Source of the DNA: JBLNBU01 sp050260215
Lineage (GTDB): Bacteria > Pseudomonadota > Alphaproteobacteria > Rhodospirillales > Magnetospirillaceae
Direction of reading: 5' to 3'
NCBI GenBank assembly: GCA_050260215.1
Contig: JBLNBU010000159.1
Location: 1 to 12,883 of the forward strand
DNA length: 12,883 bases
A model generated the notes under the pieces. That model worked only from the letters and a program-made list of their open reading frames with translations. It searched no databases and had not been told where the DNA came from. The position numbers and the translations under genes are program-made. Below are positions 1 to 5,575 of this stretch, in pieces; within the stretch, counting starts at the first letter, position 1, and every line of letters starts with the position of its first letter.

Positions 1-397
1 GGCTCGTTCCCGGGTCGGACGAGGCCGCATGTTCCGATCTTGCCGCCGATCTGGTGAACCGCAATGAGGGCGATCGGCTGTCCCACTGGCCTGGAAGCCA
101 CAATCGGCCGCCCTGTCTTCAGTCCCAGGAACGCGAAAAGCCGCGGAATCCAGTGAAATGGGTGCAAACGCGGTGAAGCCAGTTGCAAGTAACCGCGCGG
201 TCCCGCCTGGCTTTCTGACGGGGCGACAGGGAGTGGTGGCCGTCCGCTTAGCGCCCAAGGTGGTCGTTCCGAGGGTTCGGGCAGGTTTCCGAAAGCGGAC
301 GTTGCGTGGAATACCGTGACTTGCCGCCGTCGTCGGAGGCGACAGCGGTCCGCAATTTGTACGGCCTCTTCGCCAGAGGTGGCGTTGGGCCCCGTGA
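1..397. other. Region without a convincing gene, downstream of the histidine kinase
   Basis: I see no gene here that I can support. One plus-strand frame is open from base 3 to a TGA at 174-176 (57 codons, no start in the window). It could be the C-terminus of a gene entering from the left, but I recognise nothing in it. A perfect 7-bp inverted repeat (AAGCCAG 176-182 / CTGGCTT 207-213) lies just after that stop and could be its terminator hairpin; only three T residues follow. A second, 9-bp perfect inverted repeat is at 241-249 / 293-301. No response regulator gene, the expected partner of the neighbouring kinase, is present. Confidence 0.5.
241..301. repeat. 9-bp perfect inverted repeat
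   Basis: CGTCCGCTT (241-249) is matched by its reverse complement AAGCGGACG (293-301), separated by 43 nt. It lies in non-coding sequence beside the Kai operon. The arms resemble an AAGCGGAC-type sequence that I associate with intergenic repeats in other proteobacteria; that resemblance is from memory and unverified. It could be a degraded small mobile repeat or chance. Confidence 0.3.
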
Positions 398-1507
398 TTA
401 GGCTGGCAGGGTGAAGTGGAAAGCTGCGCCCTCCCCCTCGCGCGACTCCACCCAAAGGCGCCCGCCGGCGCGCTCGACGATGCGTTGGACGATCGCGAGG
501 CCAATGCCGGTGCCGCCGCGGCCGTCCTGGGGATCGAGGCGTTCGAACATTCCGAAAATTACCCCGTGATATTCCGATGCGATACCGATGCCGTTGTCGG
601 AAACGCTGAATTGCCAGAACTCGCCCTCGCGCTTCGCCGCAAGCGAAATCCGCAGTGGCCGTGAATGGTCGCGGTACTTGACGGCGTTGCTGATGAGGTT
701 CTGGAACAGGCTGGCCAGTTGCACGGGGTCGATATTGACAGCCGGCAATTCTCCCACGTCGAAGCTCGCCCCGGCTTCGGTGATGGTCGTCTCCAGCGAG
801 TGGAGAACTTCATCCAGGCAGTCTCTCACCTCGATCTTCTTTGGGTGGCTTTCGCCGGTCAGCCGGGAGTAGGTGAGCAAGTTGCGGATCAGCGCGCTCA
901 GCCGCTTCGCACCATCGACCGCATAATGGATGAAATCGTCGGCCTCCGAGTCCAACTGGCCCTTGTAACGCCGTTCCAGCAACTGCATGAAGCTGGCGAT
1001 CGTCCTAAGCGGTTCCTGGAGGTCATGCGAGGCGATATAGATGAACCGCTGCATCTCGTCACGCAGCATCCGTTCCGCGGTAACATCGACATGCATGGCC
1101 AGAATACCGTCGAAAGTCGAAGGGTCCAAAGGCACCAAACTCACTCGGTGCCAGCCGGCGCCCCCCCCATTCTGGACCTGTATCTCTTCGCAGAACTCCA
1201 CTGCGTCACCGCTGATGATGTCCCGGATCGCGTTCGACATCCGGGCGGCATCCTCGGCGGCCCATAATCCGAGATTTCCACCCAGCTCGGCGTAGTTGAG
1301 CTTCGGATGGGAGAGGATTTGACCTTCGAAGCCGGGGCCGACGATGCGGTCCCATTCCTTGTTGAGCGCGGTGGCCCGCCCGCCACCATCCAGCAGAGCC
1401 ACGCCGGCCGGCATGGCGCGAAAGATGGCATCGCTGATGGTGAACAAGACCCGCCCACTGGTGGACAGAGCAGGATCGAGTAGTGCGTGGGCAATCAGGG
1501 AATGCAT
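398..1507 (-). CDS. PAS-domain sensor histidine kinase, third gene of the Kai operon
   Basis: A soluble sensor histidine kinase of 369 residues, likely to autophosphorylate on His and pass phosphate to a response regulator. A PAS-like domain fills roughly residues 25-150. The dimerisation H-box (YIASHDLQEPLR) has its phospho-His near 161. The ATPase domain shows an N-box (NLISNAVKYR, near 270-279), a G1 box (DNGIGI, 304-309), an F-box (IFGMFERL) and a G2 box (GTGIGLAI, 332-339). No membrane segment is seen. I chose the ATG at 1507 because AGGGGA lies 7 nt upstream and the start falls just after the kaiB stop; an in-frame ATG at 1558 would overlap kaiB by 41 nt and has less support. It is the last gene of kaiC-kaiB-kinase, so it is a candidate clock output or input kinase, but its sensor is PAS-like and not the KaiB-like domain of cyanobacterial SasA. 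No response regulator is visible nearby. Confidence 0.88.
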   Translation of the reverse strand: MHSLIAHALLDPALSTSGRVLFTISDAIFRAMPAGVALLDGGGRATALNKEWDRIVGPGFEGQILSHPKLNYAELGGNLGLWAAEDAARMSNAIRDIISGDAVEFCEEIQVQNGGGAGWHRVSLVPLDPSTFDGILAMHVDVTAERMLRDEMQRFIYIASHDLQEPLRTIASFMQLLERRYKGQLDSEADDFIHYAVDGAKRLSALIRNLLTYSRLTGESHPKKIEVRDCLDEVLHSLETTITEAGASFDVGELPAVNIDPVQLASLFQNLISNAVKYRDHSRPLRISLAAKREGEFWQFSVSDNGIGIASEYHGVIFGMFERLDPQDGRGGTGIGLAIVQRIVERAGGRLWVESREGEGAAFHFTLPA

Positions 1508-1517
1508 CGACAATCCC

Positions 1518-1781
1518 CTAGGTGGTAGCACCGATGAACGCTGCGATTCCCGCCGCATCGTCCATGGAGCCCAGCAGCATCTGAACCGGCGGGGGACCGC
1601 GACGGATCAGGAGCGGCGTAACAAATATTCCGTCGGCCCAAGCCCGCTCGGGCTCGTCCAGCACATCGACTACCAAAAGGTCGACCGTCGCCTCAATGGC
1701 AGCCAGCGCCGCCTTGAGGTTGCGAAGCGCCCGGGCGGAATTGGCTGCCCCGCCCGCAATGAAGAGTTCAAGCGTGATCAT
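1518..1781 (-). CDS. kaiB: Circadian clock protein KaiB homologue
   Basis: KaiB binds the KaiC hexamer and drives its dephosphorylation phase; in cyanobacteria it does so after switching from a ground-state to a thioredoxin-like fold. This copy has 87 residues. Family features visible are the N-terminal strand LELFIAG (4-10), NS..AL.NLK (14-23), VVDVLDEPE (37-45), the segment DGIFVTPLLIR (50-60), the PPPV turn (63-66) and LLGSMDD (69-75). The usual length is about 90-105, so it is compact but complete. The ATG at 1781 is preferred because the family motif begins within four residues of it; its ribosome site (GCGAGG) is rather close. An upstream in-frame ATG at 1820 would add 13 unconserved residues. 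The start lies inside the end of kaiC (14-nt overlap), which suggests translational coupling. Confidence 0.9.
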   Translation of the reverse strand: MITLELFIAGGAANSARALRNLKAALAAIEATVDLLVVDVLDEPERAWADGIFVTPLLIRRGPPPVQMLLGSMDDAAGIAAFIGATT

Positions 1782-3465
1782 CGTCCTCGCGGAGCCCCAC
1801 TCCCAGTTCGCTGTCCGCACTCCGTGAAGCCAGGACGGCTTCGCGGCGCTTGTCGCCGATGGCGCTGACCTTGGTTTCCATATCGTTCAGAAGGGCCAAA
1901 GCCTTGCCGCGCGCTTCCAGTTCAGCTTCCAGAGCCGCGATGCGAGCTTTAGCCTCTTCGATGGCAGAAACCTCGGCGCTGCGCCGGCTATGGATGTCGT
2001 ATGCGCTACGGGCCTGGGCCGCCGCCGCCTCGGATTGGCGTTCCAGCCTTGCGGTCCCCATGAGGACTTGTCCCCCCGCGGTGTAAACGTCGGTCAGCTT
2101 CGGACCATCGGCGGTCAGGACCAGTTCGCGGACCTGATTGGAATGCGCCGATCCACGGGACTTCACCACCGTCAGAGCGCGGTTGCGTTCGCCCCCCTGG
2201 GCGACGAACGTCAGATGCAGCCAGCTGTCGGCGATCGTGGAAATGTGCGTGAGCGTGACCTCGCGCTCAGGAACCTCGGAGTCCACCAGCGAGGTTAAGA
2301 TGCCGGTGATGCCGCGCATCTTGATAAAGTCGACCAGGAGTTCGACCACCATGTCGATGGTGGACTTGTTACCCGACTTCATCAGCGCCGAAACCGGATC
2401 AATGACCAGAATGGACGGACCGAACCGGTCGACCGCCTGGCACAGGTAATGGACGTGCAGTTGCGCCGACGCGCGGGCCGCCCGCAAGCTGATCATTTCC
2501 AGCAGCCCAGCCTTGGCATGGGATTCGAGGTCGATGCCCACGGATTTCAGGTTACGGACCACCTGGTCCGAGGATTCGTCGAAGCTGACGAAGAGTGCTT
2601 TTTCCCCGGACTTGCAGACGCAGTCCACCGTGGCGGAGGCGAGAGTAGTCTTGGCTGTGCCCGGAGCGCCCGACAGCAGCACCGTGGTTCCCCGGTAGTA
2701 GCCACCGCCCAACATGGTGTCCAGCCGCTTGACCCCCGAGGAGATGCGGTCGTGGAAGACCTTGTGCTCCATCACCCGCTTGCCCTCGAACAGCAGGGAG
2801 ATCCCGGTGTCGTCGATGGTGATGGGAATGCGCAGTCCCGGGGTGGCCGCGCCGCGGTACTTGACCACCTCAAGGGTCGAAACCGTGATGTCACCGTCCA
2901 GCCGCCGATCGAGACTGATGACGCAATCGCCGAGATAGGGGGCGATGGCCGGCCCGGTGCCGATGTCGTCGGACTTCACCGTGACCAGGGCCGTCAGCTT
3001 GTGGTCACGGACGAAGCGGGTGATGTTCAGCAGCTTGAGCGCTCGCTCATGCGGGTTGGGTTCCAACGACAGGAGAATGTCAAGCCCGTCCAGGACCAGG
3101 CGTTGGGCTCCGGTCGCTTTCAGGCGCGCGGCGACGATGCCGAGCAGTCCGTCGAGCTCGAAGCTTCCCGAAAGGCCGACCCCGGCTTGCAGCCGGGCGT
3201 CCACGGCGGTGAGCCGGCCACTCTGCACCTGCGTTTCCAGGTCCCAGGCGAAGCTGCCGAAATTGTGAAGCATGTCCTCGGGCGCTTCTTCGAATGATAC
3301 GAAGATCCCGCCCTCGCCCTGCGCGGCGGATTGCGCCAACCCCTGCATCGCCAGCAAGGTCTTTCCAGTGCCGGGGCCGCCGAGAATCAGAGTAGTGCGC
3401 CCAGCCGGGTACCCTCCGCCCATAAGCAGGTCCAGCCCTTGGACCCCTGTACAAGCCTTGCGCAC
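1768..3465 (-). CDS. kaiC: Circadian clock ATPase/kinase KaiC homologue
   Basis: A double-domain RecA-like ATPase of the KaiC family, 565 residues from the preferred start. The CI domain has Walker A GGPGTGKT (29-36) and the Glu-Glu pair (59-60). The CII domain has Walker A GAPGTAKT (266-273). The CII phosphorylation segment T-L-T-H-I-S-T (404-410) aligns with Thr426/Ser431/Thr432 of Synechococcus KaiC, so an autokinase cycle is plausible. The CII catalytic pair is Asp-Glu (296-297) where Synechococcus has Glu-Glu. After about residue 470 the canonical C-terminal peptide is replaced by an Ala/Glu/Arg-rich tail with strong coiled-coil character and an acidic end. I prefer the GTG at 3465, which follows GGGGAGAGG at good spacing and sits just before the conserved TGVQGLDLL; a TTG at 3516 would add 17 residues but lacks a ribosome site. 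No kaiA is seen. First gene of kaiC-kaiB-kinase. Confidence 0.93.
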   Translation of the reverse strand: MRKACTGVQGLDLLMGGGYPAGRTTLILGGPGTGKTLLAMQGLAQSAAQGEGGIFVSFEEAPEDMLHNFGSFAWDLETQVQSGRLTAVDARLQAGVGLSGSFELDGLLGIVAARLKATGAQRLVLDGLDILLSLEPNPHERALKLLNITRFVRDHKLTALVTVKSDDIGTGPAIAPYLGDCVISLDRRLDGDITVSTLEVVKYRGAATPGLRIPITIDDTGISLLFEGKRVMEHKVFHDRISSGVKRLDTMLGGGYYRGTTVLLSGAPGTAKTTLASATVDCVCKSGEKALFVSFDESSDQVVRNLKSVGIDLESHAKAGLLEMISLRAARASAQLHVHYLCQAVDRFGPSILVIDPVSALMKSGNKSTIDMVVELLVDFIKMRGITGILTSLVDSEVPEREVTLTHISTIADSWLHLTFVAQGGERNRALTVVKSRGSAHSNQVRELVLTADGPKLTDVYTAGGQVLMGTARLERQSEAAAAQARSAYDIHSRRSAEVSAIEEAKARIAALEAELEARGKALALLNDMETKVSAIGDKRREAVLASRSADSELGVGLREDDDHA

Positions 3466-3546
3466 GAACCTCTCCCCGAAGCTCCCTCGCCCGGGGAAAG
3501 TCGATGGACATTCCAAGGCGAGGCGATTGGTAGGGAAAGTTAGTAA

Positions 3547-3578
3547 CCCAATTCCCGCCCGAATGGGAAGGAAATTGG
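3547..3578. promoter_or_regulatory. Inverted repeat upstream of kaiC, possible operator
   Basis: Two nested pairs are seen: CCAATT (3548-3553) with AATTGG (3573-3578), and TTCCC (3552-3556) with GGGAA (3565-3569). They lie 80-115 nt upstream of the kaiC start in a line of about 50% GC. This is the position of a promoter or operator for the Kai operon. I could not assign a clear -35/-10 pair. The regulatory role is inference only. Confidence 0.25.
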
Positions 3579-3741
3579 CATTACGGCTACACCATTAGGC
3601 GGGGCGCCGCTGTGCGGACGCCTGGCCCCTGCCATTAGCCCATCCGCTCCGCTCTCGGCCCATCTCCGTCGTTTGGGTGATCTGCCTTGGGAAACTTCCT
3701 CTAGTTTGAAGTAGAGTCCGGCCCAATGAAGGACGGACGAG

Positions 3742-4098
3742 ATGGAGCGCAGCAGGTTCAGCGAGGAGCAGATCATCGGCATCCTGAAGGAGCAGGAGGC
3801 CGGGGCGAGGACGGCGGATATGTGCCGCAAGCACGGCGGCCTTGCGGTGTCGGAGGCGGGACGACTGAAGGCGCTCGAGGACGAGAACGCCCGGCTGAAG
3901 AAGCTGCTGGCGGAATCCATGCTGAACGAGGCCGCGTTCCGCGATCTTCTGAAAAAAAACCTTCGGGACCATGCGATGGCCGAGCGCGCGGAGGGGCACA
4001 GGACAAACTTTGAGGATGAAGACCGCTGCCCGATGGAGGCACCGTTTGATGGGAGAACCTCGACGGGTTCGCGGTGGAGATCGGGGGGGGATCGATGA
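3742..4098 (+). pseudogene. Broken IS3-family orfA (transposase helix-turn-helix subunit)
   Basis: The first 20 residues (RSRFSEEQIIGILKEQEAG) are the hallmark start of IS3-family OrfA proteins. The coiled-coil segment LKALEDENARLKKLLAESML is also typical. Between them, after CRKHG, about 14 residues that normally hold the second helix and a YKWK motif are absent, in frame, so the DNA-binding fold is destroyed. From the A8 run at 3952-3959 onward I cannot recognise the normal OrfA end or any OrfB in any frame. The remaining reading frame to 4098 is probably fortuitous. An imperfect left end may lie near 3679 (TGATCTGCC), with a short stem (CTCTA 3699-3703 / TAGAG 3712-3716) before the gene. 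No matching right end was found. The element is therefore a dead remnant with no active catalytic subunit. Confidence 0.75.
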
Positions 4099-4127
4099 AG
4101 GGAAAGAGCAACGCCCAGGCCAGTGGA

Positions 4128-4152
4128 CTATTATCCGGACAATAGTTGTCCG
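4128..4152. repeat. Overlapping palindromes
   Basis: An 18-bp imperfect palindrome centred on CCGG (4128-4145, 16 of 18 bases symmetric) overlaps a perfect 7-bp stem (CGGACAA 4136-4142, loop TAG, TTGTCCG 4146-4152). It lies between the IS remnant and the 3' end of tRNA-Val, in sequence of low GC for this window. It could be a recombinase or transposon-end site, or an operator. No gene depends on it that I can name. Confidence 0.4.
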
Positions 4153-4201
4153 AAAATCGCTCTCAATGTAGTGAAAAAACCGAGGAAAATCAGAGGGTAG
4201 A

Positions 4202-4276
4202 TGGTGGGCGATGTAGGGATTGAACCTACGACCCCACCCGTGTGAAGGGTGTGCTCTCCCGCTGAGCTAATCGCCC
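4202..4276 (-). tRNA. tRNA-Val, anticodon CAC
   Basis: The minus strand folds as a full cloverleaf. The acceptor arms GGGCGAT (4276-4270) and ATCGCCC (4212-4206) pair perfectly. There is a D-arm GCTC...GAGC, an anticodon stem CACCC/GGGTG with loop TTCACAC giving anticodon CAC (reads GUG, valine), and a T-arm GTAGG-TTCAATC-CCTAC. The CCA end is encoded (4204-4202). Just downstream is a run of six T on the minus strand (4174-4179), though without an obvious strong hairpin before it. The gene lies after the LOG gene on the same strand but has its own promoter. Its 3' end faces the Kai cluster. Confidence 0.96.
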
Positions 4277-4320
4277 ATCTACCTGCCGCACCGGACCGGG
4301 TGGTTCCGGCGGGAGGCCGT

Positions 4321-4350
4321 CTTATAGAAAAGGCGCTCGGGGGTTGTCAA
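4321..4350 (-). promoter_or_regulatory. Sigma70-type promoter of tRNA-Val
   Basis: On the minus strand a consensus -35 TTGACA (4350-4345) is followed after 18 nt by -10 TATAAG (4326-4321). Transcription would begin about 35-40 nt before the tRNA. The -35 hexamer contains the TGA stop of the LOG gene, so the end of that coding sequence doubles as a promoter element. The short GC-rich stretch between -10 and the tRNA fits a stable-RNA discriminator. Confidence 0.75.
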
Positions 4351-4931
4351 GCGGTGTCGCGGTCGATGACGCGGACGACCTCGGGCGGGGAGTATGCGGC
4401 CAGGCGGTCGAGCAGGGCGGCGGGGTCGCTTTCGACCGCGACCATGTCGCGGTGGCGGGTGCGCAGGAAGCCCTCGGCGGCCATGTGGTCGAGGAAGGCG
4501 TGCAGGTGGTCGTAGTAGCCGGCCACGTCCAAAAAGCCCAGCGGCTTGGCGTGCAGGCCCAACTGGCCCCAGGTCCAGGCCTCGAACAGTTCCTCCATGG
4601 TGCCGATGCCGCCGGGCAGGGCAATGAAGGCGTCGGCCAGTTCGGCCATCAGCGCCTTGCGCTCGTGCATGGAGCCGACCACATGGAGCCGCACCGGGTC
4701 CAGGTGGCCGACGCCCTCGAACTTCATCAGCGCCTCGGGGATGACGCCGTCGACCTCGCCGCCGGCGGCCAGCGCTGCGTCGGCCAGCACGCCCATCAGC
4801 CCGATGTCGCCGCCGCCGTAAACCAGCTTCAGCCCGCGCTCTGCCACCATGCGGCCCAGCGCGGCCGCGGCCTCGGCATAGACCGGGCGGCTGCCCATGC
4901 TCGACCCGCAGAAGACACAGACCGACTTCAT
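4347..4931 (-). CDS. LOG-family protein (TIGR00730), probable nucleoside 5'-monophosphate phosphoribohydrolase
   Basis: A Rossmann-fold protein of 194 residues, the usual length for this family. Members remove the base from cytokinin riboside or other nucleoside 5'-monophosphates, giving free base and ribose 5-phosphate. Visible hallmarks are the N-terminal VCVFCGSS (4-11), the nucleotide-binding loop YGGGDIGLMG (38-47), SMHERKALM (87-95) with the catalytic Arg near 91, and the signature PGGIGTMEE (106-114) with the catalytic Glu at 114. The start is the ATG at 4931, sharing the bases ATGA with the thiE stop, so translation is likely coupled. It ends the aldolase-thiE-LOG operon. The natural substrate cannot be told from sequence; a nucleotide-salvage role is as likely as cytokinin production. 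Confidence 0.92.
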   Translation of the reverse strand: MKSVCVFCGSSMGSRPVYAEAAAALGRMVAERGLKLVYGGGDIGLMGVLADAALAAGGEVDGVIPEALMKFEGVGHLDPVRLHVVGSMHERKALMAELADAFIALPGGIGTMEELFEAWTWGQLGLHAKPLGFLDVAGYYDHLHAFLDHMAAEGFLRTRHRDMVAVESDPAALLDRLAAYSPPEVVRVIDRDTA

Positions 4932-5575
4932 TGCTTACCCTCGAAGATGCGGTCGAAGGCCCTGACCGCGGTGGCCGCGCCCTCGGGGTGGTTCCACACG
5001 CCGCCGCACACCGCCAGGAAGTCGGCCCCGGCCTCGACCAGCGGGCGGCAGTTGTCGACGGTGATGCCGCCGATGGCGACGCAAGGCACGGTCATCAGCC
5101 CGCTCCACCACGCCAGCAGGTCGGGCTCGGCGTGGAAGCGCGCCTCCTTGGTGTCGGTGGGGAAGAAGGCGCCGAAGGCGACGTAGTCGGCCCCGGCCTC
5201 GCCCGCTTCCATGGCCAGGTGGCGGGAATCGTGGCAGGTGACGCCGACGATGGCCTCGGCGCCCACGGCAGCGCGCGCGTCGCGGTAGGAGCCGTCGTCC
5301 TGGCCGATATGGACCCCGTCGCACCCGGTCTCGAAGGCCAGGTCGGGACGGTCGTTGAGCAGCACCGCCACCCCCCGGCGCTGGGCCGGCGGGCGCAGCA
5401 CGTCGACGATGCGGGCGATGGCGTCTTCATCAAGCCCCTTGAGGCGGATCTGCGCGCAGGCGACGTCGCCGGCGTCCAGCGCCGCCTCCCAGGTCGACAC
5501 CCATTTGAACGGGTCGTCGATGCGGGGCGGGGTGATCAGGTACAGGCGGCAGTGGTCGTCGGTCGAAGTGGTCAC
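4928..5575 (-). CDS. thiE: Thiamine-phosphate synthase
   Basis: ThiE joins hydroxymethylpyrimidine pyrophosphate to thiazole phosphate, making thiamine monophosphate in the cytoplasm. The protein is 215 residues, a normal length for this TIM-barrel. Family motifs in order are LYLITPP (11-17), AQIRLK (41-46), LLNDRPDLA (72-80), GCDGVHIGQDD (84-94), GVTCHD (111-116), GADYVAFGAFFPTDTK (128-143) and AIGGIT (167-172). The first Gly-Pro of the usual GPxFPT loop is Gly-Ala here, a minor change. It starts with GTG at 5575, overlapping the aldolase stop (GTGA), and its own stop overlaps the LOG start. No other thiamine biosynthesis gene is in the window, so its placement behind an aldolase is not an obvious pathway pairing. 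The TenI regulator-like paralogue is a less likely alternative because the FPTDTK loop is kept. Confidence 0.92.
   Translation of the reverse strand: MTTSTDDHCRLYLITPPRIDDPFKWVSTWEAALDAGDVACAQIRLKGLDEDAIARIVDVLRPPAQRRGVAVLLNDRPDLAFETGCDGVHIGQDDGSYRDARAAVGAEAIVGVTCHDSRHLAMEAGEAGADYVAFGAFFPTDTKEARFHAEPDLLAWWSGLMTVPCVAIGGITVDNCRPLVEAGADFLAVCGGVWNHPEGAATAVRAFDRIFEGKQ

Noticed and set aside
3..176. Open plus-strand frame entering from the left edge as the C-terminus of a gene
   Set aside because: Only 57 codons with no recognisable motif; kept as a possibility in the region entry but not called as a gene.
1505..1558. Upstream ATG at 1558 for the histidine kinase
   Set aside because: It would overlap kaiB by 41 nt and add 17 unconserved residues; the ATG at 1507 has AGGGGA at the right distance.
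2449..3297. Plus-strand frame opposite kaiC
   Set aside because: Antisense shadow; the minus strand has intact Walker motifs and KaiC signatures over the same bases.
3971..4171. Plus-strand frame of 66 codons after the IS remnant
   Set aside because: No recognisable similarity to OrfB, low-complexity Arg/Gly content, and it runs into the palindromic region; probably fortuitous.
4172..4201. Intrinsic terminator for tRNA-Val
   Set aside because: There is a run of six T on the minus strand at 4174-4179 but no convincing GC-rich stem directly before it.
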